From assembly GCF_030272615.1 (NCBI RefSeq), contig NC_081405.1:653004920-653068919 (forward strand): a DNA stretch of 64,000 nt. The letters are read 5' to 3'. Positions 23,377 to 37,200 of this stretch are shown one piece after another. The notes below the pieces were generated by a model. The model saw nothing but the letters and a program-made list of their open reading frames with translations, made no database searches and was not told the DNA's origin. The position numbers were made by a program, and so were the translations under genes. Each line of letters starts with the position of its first letter. The stretch's first letter is position 1. This DNA comes from Cryptomeria japonica. Lineage: Eukaryota; Streptophyta; Pinopsida; Cupressales; Cupressaceae.

Positions 23377-24956
23377 CTTGGTGTTTCAAAAATGATACTA
23401 TGAGGTCTTTTAAAAAATTATGTTGGAGTTGTAGTCTTCTCAAATTAGCCTCTCCCTAGGTTCATTACATAGTGCCCATTGGTCTTAATATAATGCTTTT
23501 GTAAGTGGAAGATTCAAAAGGAGAATAATTCACATTATTCTTGTAGGACTTAATACAATTTTTTCATTGGACTTAATACAAGGTGCCTATAGAACTTAAA
23601 AAATATTCCAAACTTATGATAATATGCTTATAGGATTTAAAAATTTTTCCCATAGAACTTATGATAATGTGCCCATAGGACTTAAAACAAAAGACTTACT
23701 AATTTCCAACCTATAGGCCTTAAGGACTTATTAATGCCTACCTATAGGCTTTAAGGACTTATTGATGCCTTCCTATAGGATCTTATTTAATCTTGTATGT
23801 TTATATTTAGATCTAAACCTTATAGGAAAACACCTGACCTTCACATTAGTGTATAGAACATGACATGTGAGTTCAAAGAGAAAATAAATATTTACTTACT
23901 TAAAATTCATAAGATCCTTAATCATCCTTTACTTTCCATCATTAGCTTGAAGGATAGGTGCATAAAATAGAGTTCTTATATTTGCTTATGAAAATAATGA
24001 AGATCAATTTAAATTAAAGACAAATTTCATTTATTTACATACTAAATTATGTTAGTTAAGATAATAAATTCATAATGAAATTTAAATTACCATTTGCGCA
24101 TACCTATATAAAAGAAATTGGAGATTATACCATTCTAGCAATGCCTTTAATGATCCATGAACATGGAGGCAATTCTCCAATGAAGTCATTGATTGAAAAT
24201 GAGACCTATAAGAAAGGAATACATAAAATTATTTGTGTACAAATTACATAGTTCATTAATGTGGAAATTATCTATGTACATTACATAGTTTATAAAGAAG
24301 ATGAAAACAAAATTTTAAAAGTTAAGTTAGTGAAACTTGAGGACATTGTATTATGAATATATGTTACAAGTAGATGTGAAAATTCCAACATCAAAACTGA
24401 TTTCAGATCAACATTGCTATATGAAAAATAAATTATTTCTTAATATATTTACTAATACACCCAAGGACTTGTTAGGTATATAAAGTATGTGATTAAATCA
24501 CATTAGATGTAGTATGCATTGTTTTCACCTTAAATTGGATAATAAAATAGATAATCTTTTCCATTAAAAGTTTCAATCATAATGGATTTGTATAGTTAAT
24601 TCTAAAATTTAATATGAAATATATGTTATGCTAAATATAAATTTATTTAAAATACTAGAAATTAAAATTAGATGTTGATTCTATCAAGGTGTCTATCATG
24701 ACCAAACTCTCCATCATAGAATGATGATGCAGCTCACATTGTGTGGCATATCCATTAGTATGCACAAGACTCTACTTAGCTTGTCGATCATCCTCTTAAG
24801 TCCATGTACTAGATTCATTATCATATACATATTATGCCCTGTAACCTCATTTTAGAATCCAATAATACATAACTAAATATAAACCTACAACCGTGAAAAT
24901 ATTTGGGTAATATGTGATTCCTTGAAGGGTCACCCTAATCACTTTGTAATAGGTAT
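23377..24956. other. Unassigned AT-rich stretch with short direct repeats
   Basis: No gene or complete element recognised. At about 23,600-23,790 phrases of the type CCTATAGG(C/A)CTTAAGGACTTATT recur three times or more at about 33-base spacing, like the repeat-rich 3' untranslated region of an LTR element. It may continue the element whose LTR is at 19,669. Confidence 0.5.
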
Positions 24957-26170
24957 TGTAATGTAGAAAATTTGATTTAACGATTTGCAACATAGAAGGG
25001 AGAAACCACTAAATCATTTTTCACTTGGAAACATTACATTCAAAATAGGGAAGGGAATCCACTAGATTCAGTCACAAATCAAATAAGGACTGAATACTAA
25101 ATTGGTTGAATTAATTTTTGATTTCCTCTTTAATAAGTTGAAATGCCAAAATAGGAAAAGTGCTTAAAATTAAGGGTAAAATAATTAAAACAATGATCTA
25201 TAGATGCAAGATTGAGCTGAGCACCTAGAATTGAGTAGTATAAGCTGAGTTGGATCTAACCCTAGAAAAATCTCCTAAAAAGCTGAGACCAGGATGCAGC
25301 ACCAGGGTCCTCCGAAATTTCCACACGCCGAAAAGGGTTGATTCGTCTCTATGAATAAAGCTTATTTTGAAGAGTACAACTCTGTACCTATTTCTTGCAC
25401 ACCAAAAAAAGGGGAAAAAGGTTGGGAATAGGGGTTTGCCTAAGTCAAACCCTGGTTTCAGAATTAACCTTGAATGAAATATTGCAAATACTTGAAATAA
25501 ATGATGGAAAGGTATACCTCGGATCTTTAATGAATGGTAATGATGTTTTTCTTCTTATATGTAATCACATATGTTTAATGAAATGTCATGAACATGACAA
25601 TACCCTAACACACACACATTCTTGCAAATGAATGATGTAGAGTTGCTTCAAAATGGATAGATGAAGAATATGCAGCCTTAAAGACCTCTATAAATGCTTG
25701 ATGATGAATTCTTCAATACTTGAATGCTTGATTTATTGAATGTTGTTTTCCTTATGTTCACCTATCTCCTTGCCTTATTCGCCTTCTCCAAATGAGAGGG
25801 GAAGACCTCCTTATATACTTGCTCATTGTCAAACATATTAATTTTTTGACATAGGCTAACATGAAGCAAGATTTCCCGCTCAATTTTTGGATAGGGCAAG
25901 GGGTTTAAATTAGGGCCCACCTAAGGAGGACCATGTCATGGTGCCATAGTCCCAATGAGGACCAAGGCACCACGCCCTGGTCCTACCTAATATTTTGGCT
26001 AGGGTTAAGGTGCTATGCAAGGTGAAATGTGAAAATATGACATTTATTGCATGCTAGAGGCATAAATAGGTCAAGATAAAGCATGAGGATGAGAACACTA
26101 AGGTGAGAGCCCCAAATGCGGTCAAAATTGCAAAGGGTGCAATTTTAGGATGCCTCTAGTATATATGACA
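24957..26170 (-). repeat. R1 copy B: LTR-like repeat
   Basis: Colinear with copy A and, in its left part, with copy C. The minus strand starts TGTCATATATACTAGAGGC and ends near AATTTTCTACATTACA. A 78-codon ORF inside (25,395-25,631) is not conserved in copy A and is not a gene. Flanking pentamers do not match, so the ends are approximate. Confidence 0.65.
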
Positions 26171-28567
26171 TTTTCAACCAATGAGTGTGCTAGAAAACTA
26201 ATAGAATAGAATGGTTAAATGTTTGCACCCTCCTTCACAACTAAAAGGACTATGACATGGTAAATGGATAGCTAACCAATGGGTCTCACTATTTTTTCCT
26301 TTGTATCATGTGCCTCCTCTATATTTTTCTCTAGTATAAAAATATCAAATATTAAAATACTTTACAATCTCATTAATTTTCTTCAAGAAATATTAAAACA
26401 ACTTTTGTTTATTACATGTAGACTAGTCAAATACCATTCACCACTTATCTCAAAACATGTGATTCATCTATATTTTTTGTACATACTTAATTTTGAAAGG
26501 TACATTATTTCTTAGGCCAGTTGAATAATATATACATTATTCATCATTGGTAATTTCATTTTCCTTGACCATAGGATAAGATAATTTTCTCTTTGGGTTA
26601 AAATGTGTTTAATTCCTCAATAAAAAATCAAAGTGAGATATTTAAAATTTTAATAATCTTACAAGATCTAAGTGGTAATGTGTAGCATTATGGTTTTTAA
26701 AATTTCTCTCAAAATTTCAACCTTAATTATTTTTCTTAATTTTACCTAAAAAACATTCTTGTATTTTAGGACAATACAATACATAGGAATCATACAAGTT
26801 TGAGGCAAATCTTGTTGATCACATTATTATATCCTATTTTTTCATACATTTGATCAAATGAAAGAAGATTTTGAGGTGAAGGATTTGGACTGACTAAAAG
26901 TAGAATTTAACAAATTGAAAATAATGTAATAAAAATAATCTCTCATTAAAAATTATTTAATAAAATTGAGAGAACATATATAGATTTCTCTCAATCAGAT
27001 TGGGAGAGAATACTCCATCTAACTATAACCAAATCACTTACAATAACATTAACTAGGTCACTCTAAACATAACATCATACCACATTCTAAAAAATAATTA
27101 AAACACATTAAAATAAAACTATTTGCATTCACATATATCACACATTCAAGCAAACTACAATAATAGAGTAATAAATCTACCTTGTAAAAGTGACAACACT
27201 TGATGAAGTTTGGTGAAGCTCTATGAACCACTCTCCTACCATCTTTCTTCTTGAATATAGGCTTCTCCTCTCTTCTATATTCTAACAAGAATTCACAACT
27301 CTAAATTTTTAAATTTAAAATGTAAAAGTCCTCTCATTAAAATTGAGAGGTAAATATAAATCTTGTCCTTTCATCTTTTATTATGAAGGTGTCACTTGTC
27401 ACCTCCATAATTTATCTTCTTATTAACCCCAATCACCTTCTCCACACATGTGTGAGAAACTCTCATGAGATGAATCTTCAATTTGATCTCTCAATTGTGT
27501 GAATATGATAGTCAAAAGGATTCCTCTCTTATTAAAAGTCTGTGTGTTTCTAAATCTCATACCACTCTAAAAATTTTACCACATGGTCAAATTCACCACT
27601 TTTACAAATGATGTTAGAAAAGGGGTCACATGAATTAATTAGAATATGTTAAAAAAGGCTTGACTTAAATTTATACCTTTAAAAGAGGCTTAACCCTCAG
27701 TCCTATGACCTAAGACTTTAGGTAATACATAATAAGGTACAAATAATACATGAAACCCACTTAAAATTTAGAAGAAAAATAACAAATCCAAAATTGACCC
27801 CTAATTTTCCATGTCCTACTACTAGACTCACACAAGCATCACATAAGCTTAAAGTTACAAAATAGAATCATACTACACAATCACGAGGACACATATCATA
27901 TTACATAATAATTTTCCACATCGCAAGAGAATCATGTATAATAGAAGACCTTAGCTTCTCCAACTAGGTTAGGTATGTTTGACTATTTTTACATGATAAG
28001 GTTATCATATGGTCTCCCTAATTCCATTGGCCATGGAGTTAGGCTCACACACTCAATTCTAAGGATCACGATAAATTTAATAACCAAATTTATAGTACAT
28101 CAAAATATAACATATTCATGTATATCATTTTCTAACTAAAATCTATATGATATGCTTGCATTCTCATGATAATAGTATGTTCATCAATTCACTGTGTTTC
28201 TTGGCTAGGTTATCATGATTCCTCAACATAAATTATATAAAGCATAATCTAAAATCATAAAATTCAATCATGTATAGAATTTGTAGGAGCAAGCCTATCT
28301 AGTGAGTGCTCATATGAATGATGTCACCAAAACTATAATCAGCGTAATGCAAGTATGGATACATATATGTCAAGGATTCAAATGAATACTCATAATCAGA
28401 GTCCACAAAAAATAAATAGAACAAATCATATTGTGTCATGATGATGATGAAATGATCCTAAATATAAGCATGCAAATAAATCACTAGAGGGTGGGTCTCA
28501 AACTATATGTTCTAGCATTGTGAATATTGTCTAAGAGAATGTCAAGAATAATATGTCCTATTATAAT
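26171..28567. other. No gene recognised
   Basis: AT-rich sequence with only short ORFs and no recognisable domain. Stretches around 26,930-27,020 and 27,325-27,350 share an ATTGAGAG-type motif in both orientations, possibly decayed hairpin elements. Nothing can be named. Confidence 0.5.
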
Positions 28568-29440
28568 TGTGAAAATTAGAGTTTCATCAAATAAGGTAAC
28601 AAAACCACTAATTTTGCTTAGTTGACCATTACATTGAAATAAGGATGGACCTTATAGATCTAGGCTTAATCCCTCTAGCGAAAAATCCTTTGAAATATTG
28701 ATTAGGTCCCACCTCTATTAGAGTTTTGGTTCCCTCTTTCTAAGTTGAATTGTGAAAATGCTGAAATTGGGGTAAATGGGTGAATATTGAAGAGATTGTG
28801 CATAAACAGTGAGATATAGTTGTCATACAGAGACACCAACCTAGATCTGAGAAGAAGAACATGATTCAAATCTGTTCCCAAAAGTTCAACTTAATTTTTC
28901 AAGATCGTGTTGTTGGTCGCCTTGGTCCTTTGAATTTCTTGTTGTCAAAAGGTGAACCTACTTGTCTTTGCGAATGCTATCAACCCTCTCGAATGCAGAT
29001 CTGTACTTTTTTCCTACACACAAAAATAAGGGGAATTTGTTGGGAATATAAGGGTTTGCCTAAGTCAAACCTTGGTTTAGGAATTAACCTTGAAAGAAAT
29101 AATGCAAATACTAAAATAGATACTGGAAAGATATACCTTAGATCTATAATTGTTGATGATGATGCTTTCTTCTTTGAATGTAATCACATGTTGTATGAAA
29201 TGGCATGAACATGACAAAACCCTAATTATACACACATGCTTGCATAGGAATGATGTAATTTTTCTCCACAATGGTTGAATGATGAATATGCAACCTTGAA
29301 GATCTCTGAAAATACTTGATTATGAGTGCTTTATGGATACAAGATTGATATGAATTGGCTACTTAGATTGGATAGATAACTTAGATGAAATTAGGTTGAT
29401 AAAATATCTTTATATAGGGGTATCTAGGTAAATTACTAAT
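28568..29440 (-). repeat. R1 copy C, partial
   Basis: Starts TGTGAAAATTAGAGTTT like copy A and follows the same order of phrases (GTAACAAAACCACTAATTTTGC, GCATAAACAGTGAG, GGGTTTGCCTAAGTC). The match fades near 29,440 after a minus-strand TATA-like segment, so the promoter-distal end of the LTR is missing. The 115-codon ORF 28,861-29,208 lies within it and is not a gene. Confidence 0.6.
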
Positions 29441-31860
29441 TAGGGTATAATCTTGTGTACTATTATTCTTCATTGTAATTTATATAATATGGCGATTGAT
29501 ATATAGTAACATGTGCAAGATGTTACATATTTTTTATGAAGGAAGATATTGTATGTGAATTTTCATAGTGAAGATATTGTATGTGTCAGATGTTACATAT
29601 TTTCGATGAAGGAAGATATTTGTTAGAGATGGATGTTGATATCTACATTGAAACATGTGCTTTGTACATTATAAAAAAAAATTATTTTCTCAATAATATA
29701 ACAATTTTATGGTGTTTACTAGAAAATGTCTTTGCCATATAAATCTTGTGTACCTTCTTTACGGTGGATGATGTTTATTCATCTTCTATTCTTTTCTTTT
29801 CTCATTTCATTTTTCTCAAACTAGATTTTAGAAGCCATTATTCTATTGATATTTTCTAAATTTGTAAAATAATTCTCTATTTATATTATGAATGGTGTAT
29901 ATGAGCCCTATTTTCAAATAATTAGATGTAATAGTCTCAAGTGGTCATTTTATTGATAAAAGTTCTAACCAAGTTAATAGTTTTTTTTAAATGTCTTGAC
30001 ATTATTTCTAGATGACAAGTGGTTATTTCCTACAAATTATTTGATTCTTTTCTAAAAAACATATGCTCATCTTTGTTATATGTGGAAGGTAGTTAAAATA
30101 TGACCTTTAATTAAAAAATATTATTAAACTTGTTTATTTTGTTTATTATAAACATAAATAAATCTCACCCCCTTCTAAAAAAGGGCAATGACTCAAATAC
30201 TCTAAAATATAAGTGTTAAACATCCTAAGGGTTAGATGAAAATAACTTTTTTTTATGGAACACAAACATTGATTTTTTTAAATCCATTACTTATACTCAT
30301 AATTGCTATGAAGCAATCATTTGTTTGGTGCTATAAAATAATTTAAATTTTATTTGTCACATCTTATATGACTAGAAACATCAAGTTTTTGTCAATAGTA
30401 CAAACTTTTGTTCTTGAAAGATTATGTTCTATTTATTTGTGTCTTGTAGTGCTAAAGACAAAGATTTGCTTGAAATAAAAAACTACAACATTAAGACTAA
30501 ATTCAAAATAAAACTCACACATCTATTTATTAATGAACTTTATTTGTTTTATATTTCTACAAACCTCATTTAATAAAGAAAATATCTTTAAACATTTTGA
30601 AAATTATTCCTTAAAATAATTACTTTTATATTACCCTTTTTAAGAAATTATTAAAGAACTTCAAAGACATTTTCTTTCTTAAATGAAGTTTATAGAATTA
30701 TTCTAATAAAAATCAATAAAATTATTAATTTAATATAATATTTTAAAATAAATTCAACAATATAATTAGAATATTTTTCGAATAAATATTTATTACTATA
30801 TGTATGTTTATCTATACATAAAACATTCTCATCCTTTCATAAAATTCGAAACTAAAAATACTCTTAAATATAAGTGCTACGAACTCAAAATAATGATGAA
30901 GCCTTCCAAGGCAAAGATTGAATTCTCCAAATGCTTTGACTTTTAATTGCCATGATGGAATAGTTTTTAATTTTCTAATGTAGGACCAACAAAATTCAGA
31001 GCCGGTTTGTCTCGACTACAAATTCCTAGCTTTGTATACTTATAAAATGCATAATTTCTTCGATTTTGCGTTGTTTGGTGTGTAACAATATCAATAAATT
31101 ATTAGAGAAAGAATCATACCACCAGCTTTTTTATTTGACTATAATTTAAAAAAATAAAAAACTAATATGTAAAGTCTTTTAAAAAGTAATTTAAGACAAG
31201 GTTCTTGTCATAAAGGTGTTGTTGTTGTGGCCACCAAGGTTAAATTTCCACTGGTTCATTGTGGTCACAAGCTTGTGTTTTCGTCTATCTATGTTGCTTG
31301 CGAGTTTGTACCTAAGTTTTGATAAACGAAGATGAGGCCCCCTATTTGTGACCTCACTAGTTCATAGCTCTGGATCAAAAGCATTTCACTAGGTTGGAGG
31401 ATGTGTCATGCCAATGTCATTCGTCATGTTAAAAAATTTATAGATATTTAAAAAAAAAACAATTTAAGACTAACGATCTAAATGAGTTCCATAGATTTTT
31501 TGGCCAGCCTTAAACAACACATAGTAAGCAACATATTAAACCTAGAGAATGTTAGTCAAATCTGAGTAGAAATGTATTCTTAGTCTGACCACACACCTTA
31601 AGCAATATATTAAGCCTAGAAAATGTCAGTCAACTCTAAGTTTTTAACACTTTTAAACCTAGAAATATAAGCTTAATGTGTGTGATTTAAGCCATTACAG
31701 ATTTTTCACCAGAAATTTTCATTCATTATTAATGTAAAAAATGGCAATGACAGGTAGGTAGTCGACATCAGATGGCCCCGACTGGTTATGCCGTGTAAAT
31801 AATAAGTAATGTGGTATACAATCATTTTGCCCACTCTTCTCGTCCCCATTTCGGGATTAA
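29441..31860. other. AT-rich spacer; one imperfect tandem duplication
   Basis: No coding region or recognisable element. At 31,508-31,640 a unit containing ATATTAAGCCTAGAAAATGT occurs twice with differences. The rest is A/T-rich sequence with homopolymer runs. Confidence 0.5.
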
Positions 31861-31863
31861 AGC

Positions 31864-31869
31864 TTTATT
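31864..31869 (-). terminator. Polyadenylation signal AATAAA of the first GLOX gene
   Basis: The minus strand reads AATAAAGC about 70 bases past the stop codon, a plausible distance for the 3' processing signal. Confidence 0.5.
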
Positions 31870-31937
31870 TTGCTTTTATCAACAATCAAAGAATAATAGC
31901 AATCACCAAGAGTTCAGATTTTCTCCTCTGTACTTTT

Positions 31938-33587
31938 CTAATTAATGAAGCGAATCCATTCAGCCTTGCTGGGAACCCCTCCATTCACAACGGTGAGCAA
32001 GTAATACCCAGACGGAGCCGCCACCGCAGTGGGTGGAGCCGTCAAACCCACCGAATAGCCGCCACTTCCTTCGGAGACCGCTGTGGCTGCCAACGACAAC
32101 ATTCTCTGGTTCATCGACCATGTGTGCGTGGTGAAAGGAGGGGCATAGGCGTGAAAACGAAGGTTTGCGCCAGGTCGCATTGGAAGGGAGAAACCGACTA
32201 CGAATGTGGAGCCGTACTTAATGTTCCTGGTAGAAATGGAAGTAACGACTGGCCTTTTCGTGTCGTAATTGGAATGCAGGTAATAAGGAATGTACGCTTC
32301 CAGTCGAAGTTCAGTGGGGAATGGTACACCAGAGAAGCGGTATCCAAAATTGGAGTTGCTTCCGCCCACCAGGACCCGTCCGTCTGGAAGAACATTTGCA
32401 GTAGCGTGGTACATTCTCGGAATTGTTGTAGGAGCCAGGACCCGAAACCGATTTCCAATGGCTTCCGCGGATCTGTAGAGGAACGGGCTCAGAGCAGGCT
32501 CTCTCGCAGATTGCCACCCGGCGGTTCCTTGCTTCGCACCGTTGATTATGAGGATTTTCCCGGTGGGGAGTATGAGCATGTCGTTCATCACCCTCGGCCC
32601 GGGCATGTCCTCCATTTGCCACACTGGATTTGGCGACGTGATCTCCATTCTCCCGCAACTCTTGAGCGCCTCCACGAACGTCTTGTTAAATGTGGCTTTT
32701 TTGAAGGCTCCGTCGGGCGCTCCTCCGCAGATGAGAATCTCCACTCTTTGGAAATTGTTAGCGGAGTCGAGCGGGAGCATGACGGAGGAACCCGATGAAG
32801 GGTAGTTCCGCGCGCCACCGCCAGGCATGGTGGGGAAAGTTCTGAGCACCTGGTTCTTTTTGTAGTCGAGGAGGATTGAATCCTTGTTGGCGAAGACGAA
32901 GAGATTGCCGTCGGACGACAGATGTGTGAATGGGTACAAGTTGTTCTCCTCGTCGACGGTATTGGTCTTTGCTAGAAACGGGAGATTGAAGGCCCCCTCT
33001 CCTGGTCGCTTCGGGACGAATTCATAATTAAACGATCTACGACCTCCCACAACGATGATCCGATCATCAGGCAAGATCTGATTGGAAGCATACCATCTTC
33101 TGGAGGACATTAATGTGGGAGATTCGACCCAGTCGCAGGAGGAATCTGAGCATGGCGTGAAGAAACGGGTCACTCTGTCGCCATTGCTCCATCCGCCAGT
33201 TTGCACCAGCGTTCCATTGCTGGCAAAGGAGCCGGAGGAACAAAATGTGTCGGTGATGACGTGAAGAGGCCTCACCTTGTTGGTGGCAATATCGTATTCG
33301 ATTGAGTGCGCCGAACAATCCTCGCCCGCAGCTGGTGTTTTGCTACTGCAGATTGGGTCAGTTCTGCTAATCTGCGACGGACCCGCAAGAGTCTGGTCGA
33401 AGATGAGCACTTTATTTGTGTGCAAAAGTGTCATATGCATTGCAGAAACACCCGCGTTCTCCAACAGAAGGTCCCATCGTCCATCTAGCAGCTGTTGTGC
33501 TCTAACGTTTAGACAGCAAAGTACAAAGCCTAATAACAAGACTTGAATCCATAGCCGCTTTGATAATATGAATCCTTCCATTACCAT
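31938..33587 (-). CDS. Glyoxal-oxidase-like copper radical oxidase, copy 1
   Basis: An uninterrupted single-exon frame of 549 codons. Residues 1-30 form a secretion signal (hydrophobic LWIQVLLLGFVLCCL, likely cleavage after NVRA). The Glyoxal_oxid_N beta-propeller covers the first two thirds and a DUF1929 immunoglobulin-like domain about 443-547. Active-site residues of the glyoxal/galactose oxidase family are in place: Cys116 (TFCSSGS) and Tyr166 (RRWYAS), expected to form the Cys-Tyr radical cofactor, and copper ligands Tyr393-His394 (RMYH) and His488 (TTHTW). The known family reaction oxidises aldehydes such as glyoxal to acids with release of H2O2 outside the cell. Potential N-glycosylation sites include N124 and N301. 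Met3 has a better start context than Met1. Plant relatives are often intronless. The physiological substrate here is unknown. Confidence 0.95.
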   Translation of the reverse strand: MVMEGFILSKRLWIQVLLLGFVLCCLNVRAQQLLDGRWDLLLENAGVSAMHMTLLHTNKVLIFDQTLAGPSQISRTDPICSSKTPAAGEDCSAHSIEYDIATNKVRPLHVITDTFCSSGSFASNGTLVQTGGWSNGDRVTRFFTPCSDSSCDWVESPTLMSSRRWYASNQILPDDRIIVVGGRRSFNYEFVPKRPGEGAFNLPFLAKTNTVDEENNLYPFTHLSSDGNLFVFANKDSILLDYKKNQVLRTFPTMPGGGARNYPSSGSSVMLPLDSANNFQRVEILICGGAPDGAFKKATFNKTFVEALKSCGRMEITSPNPVWQMEDMPGPRVMNDMLILPTGKILIINGAKQGTAGWQSAREPALSPFLYRSAEAIGNRFRVLAPTTIPRMYHATANVLPDGRVLVGGSNSNFGYRFSGVPFPTELRLEAYIPYYLHSNYDTKRPVVTSISTRNIKYGSTFVVGFSLPMRPGANLRFHAYAPPFTTHTWSMNQRMLSLAATAVSEGSGGYSVGLTAPPTAVAAPSGYYLLTVVNGGVPSKAEWIRFIN

Positions 33588-34290
33588 CGACTTGGCTTAT
33601 AGAATGCCAGCAGCAATCTCAATCTAGCACTTTTGAAACTTTAGTCTATTTGCTTCCAGTATTGTCTTCGTTGCTGAATATGTCGGAAACTGCGTATGAC
33701 GGGCTTTATATAGAGTTTCCTCTGAAGGGGATCAAATTGTCTTTTTTTGACCCGCCTCCAAGGAATCTTGCTTGCCCACGACTCAAGTCATACAAGCTGG
33801 AACGCACGAAATAGATAATTTGATACTTAAAAGCATGGGAAATGTAGGAGAACATTCAAACGACAGAAGATATAAAATGAGTAGAGCTACCTACAGCGCG
33901 TTCCACATGGAAATGATGTGGAAACCTCGTCTCACGCGCTTTTATGCTACCTATCTTACCAACTTCGGCATTTTGTTCGTCAGAATAGGTTGGCGATTTA
34001 AAATTTATTAGTTCATTCTTTTGAGTCATTCTGAGATGCCTTTCATGGCCTACAAAACTTTAAACTGGGCCGCTCGAATAATTTCTGTACCTTCCCCCGA
34101 GGGGCAAGTGATCATCGTAAATTATGATGCCCTCATACACGTGGATCATATGGGTTTAGCAATCTCTGGTTCTGCGACATATTTAATATCATCACGGAAT
34201 ATTCGCTGCCCATGTTTTCTTTTGCTATCCCTATTATTAGTACTTGTCTTTTGGCTGTCAAGCAATTATTGTGATTAATATTTTTTAATT
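33588..34290 (-). promoter_or_regulatory. Upstream region of GLOX copy 1, shared with copy 2
   Basis: Similarity to 40,301-40,960 continues past the gene start. Both hold CAAGCTGGAACGCACG, an ACGCGTT-type CG-rich motif, and farther out GACACATTTAAT/GACATATTTAAT followed by CACGGAAT and TTGCCCATG/CTGCCCATG. A CACGTGG G-box-like motif is at about 34,138-34,144. The outer 250 bases also match 49,400-49,660 in inverted orientation. Short ORFs on the plus strand here (33,772-34,278) are not supported as genes. Confidence 0.6.
33704..33712 (-). promoter_or_regulatory. TATA box of GLOX copy 1
   Basis: TATATAAAG on the minus strand about 120 bases upstream of the ATG. A TATA motif stands at the matching place before copy 2, embedded in conserved AAAGCCC sequence. 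Confidence 0.7.
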
Positions 34291-37200
34291 AGTTCTTTGG
34301 TATTTGTATCTGGAAACATATTATATATTAGAATTTTTATTTGAAATAAATATTTTTTTGGGGATAAATTTTAATTTTTTTAATTAAAATATTTTAAAAA
34401 ATAAATTACTTTCATCATCAATTAGGATTGGATTTCTTGATTTGATTATGGTATCGTTTGGTAGCAATATGGGAAAATTCAAGTAGAGTTCAAAGACATC
34501 ATATATCACGAGTCTTCCTCTTTCATATTTCTTTTTAGAATGAGAAGACATCTTGCATACATAGTTGGTTTTATTTCTTTCTAATGAGATACATTATTTG
34601 ACATTCTTGGATTTTCATCATCATCCTTTCTCAAACATCTACCATCACTAGAAGAGATTATACACTATGGTGGGTTGCATAATATGTCTTCTTATCTCCT
34701 ATGGGGGTACATCTATTATATGTAAACATGTGAACATTTAATGTTTTCCTCTGTCTCATTGTTAGCTTTATACCTATACAAGGGGTCCCTCATTGTGCAT
34801 AATGTATCAAAATTAATCATCAAGGTTACATTGCATCATTATTTGATAATCAAGCATTATTTCTTTTCACTTATTATGTAGAAGGAAATTGGTGTTGTAA
34901 ATAATATTGGGCTGCTACAATACCTCATGGTTTCTCTTGTATTAAAAAATTCACAAAACTAACCTTCCTTCGAATAATCCAAACATGTAATTGAACATAG
35001 AAACCACTTATACCCTCAATCACTATAAGGGAATCAAGTGCATGATGAAATCAAATAGGTATAGGCACTATTGTTATCTATACCTCTTCATTTTTTCTAT
35101 TTGACATCAATTTAGGAATACAAAGCTTAGTAGAATGGTTCTTGATTGGTTTTGAATACAAGAAAAAGGCTTTGGTTGAGATATGGAACTACAACAACAT
35201 GGTGGGTTCATAATTACCCCCACAAATTAAGGTATTGATTTTTATTGTTCATTTAATGTTTTTGTAATCTTATTTTAGAATAGAAAATATCCTTTAAAAA
35301 TTATTTGCATTTTCAAAAAATAAATAGAGATTTTGTTGTTTTTTCTTATTCAATAATATAGTCCTCATCATTTTGCTAATGAATTATTAAATCTTATTAC
35401 TAATTTTAATATAATATTTTAACATAACTTAATATAATTAAAGTACCAATTCTAATAATTTCTTATAATTATACTTTCCTTACTTCATCAAGAAATGTTT
35501 TATAATGATAGTAAGGATGGGACTGAGAGCCCATGTACATAAAAACAAAATAAATAAATAAATAAAATTATAAAGCACAACTTTTGTAAACACATATTTA
35601 CTATTAAAAAAAAATGTGAACATCAATTGTTTTAAGATTTATTAGTTGATAGGCTCTTTTAGGTGGGGAAAATCCTCACTAAATTTGTGTCTCCCACTTG
35701 GACATGAGCACCAAATTAAAGCAGGAGCCACCATTTATGGTGAATCAAATTTTGACACTTCTATCACATGCCAGTCTATATACTAGTTTAAAGATTCAAC
35801 ATTTTCTATTGATTGCCTAATGCATATAATAGTAGAGCTTATCATTTTGCTATTTATTATTAGGTTTTGGATCACATTCTATACATGCTGCTTCAATCAA
35901 TCTTTCATAGTTTGTACATTTTATTCATTCGATGATGATGCTACTTGATATGCAGTATTAAAGAACATAAATATTTGACAATATATTTGAATAGAAGCTA
36001 TATGTAGGCCCCTATGGGAAAATAGAGCATCAAACATAATAGATAATGTTCTAGATATGGTTCTTTAATTTTACTTCAATACTATTTGAAATATTGACTA
36101 AAAAGTGAAGAATCTAATCTTCATCACTTAGAGGGGTGTGCAGTTATGTAAGATTCTTTGTTGGAATACTTTCATTGTCTTCCAATTTTCAAAGCATTAG
36201 AGTCTATCCATGAAATTCTACCACTTGTAGAAGCAATAGGTAGAGTGTCACAATTGAAACTTCTTCATTGTTTAACTTTTTAAAATCTTTTCCTAAGAAA
36301 TAATATCTAATAAATGACATATAATTTCAAATTACTTATATTTTTTTCACATCCTTTCTCCTTTACCTTTTGTTTCATAAAATAGATTGAACTCATAAAC
36401 ACCCACATACATGTTGATATATATTTGTTTGGTTTGGATGTATATTTGCTCGGACAGTAATGCTTATCTTTGACATTGGTGTGAACAAGTTGTTCATCAA
36501 AAACCTTCACATCCCTCCAAATGTGCGCTATTGTCTCTCTTTTGCAAATCTAGCTTATATGGACTCTTTGTCTTACAATTTGGGACCATCACTTATAGTT
36601 GATTAATTTGTTTTATATTAGCATTCTATTTTTTAATTCTCATTGGATATCTCTAGCATATCTTTTTTTTGTAAATGTAAAAAATGTCAAGAGATATCAT
36701 TTAATAAATAATTTAATCTAAAGTATGGGTAAGCTATAAATATCCACCAAGTATGTTTAAAAATTGAACATAAATGCTTTACTATGATCTGAATTTGAGA
36801 GAGACATGAAATAATGGTAGAGCTAATAGAACAATGTTACATCTTCAAATTAACATATTATAAGTTAAATTAATTTACATTTGTTCATGTTTACTTTTTC
36901 ACATTTCAAAATCAATTCATTAATATTAAAAATATATATTACTAATAAAGTCATTTTAATTTTTTTTAACCCTCCAATAATATTATTTAAAATATATTTT
37001 ACTACGAAAATAACTATTACACCTTTTTTTAATACGAATATTAATAATAAAACATACCCTACTTAAACATAACTACAATTAAAAAAAATCTCAACAAACC
37101 CCAGATGACGGAGAAAGTATGCAACAGAAGAAAACACAAATAAACATCACAGAAAAGGACAAGGACTATTGATTGCATTAAAGCCAATGATTATATAACT

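Noticed and set aside
28861-29208. A 115-codon ORF
   Set aside because: Lies inside R1 copy C and is not open in copies A and B.
31809-32798. A 329-codon plus-strand ORF overlapping the first GLOX gene
   Set aside because: It is antisense to a well-supported conserved coding sequence, has no recognisable motif, and is not kept at full length opposite GLOX copy 2.
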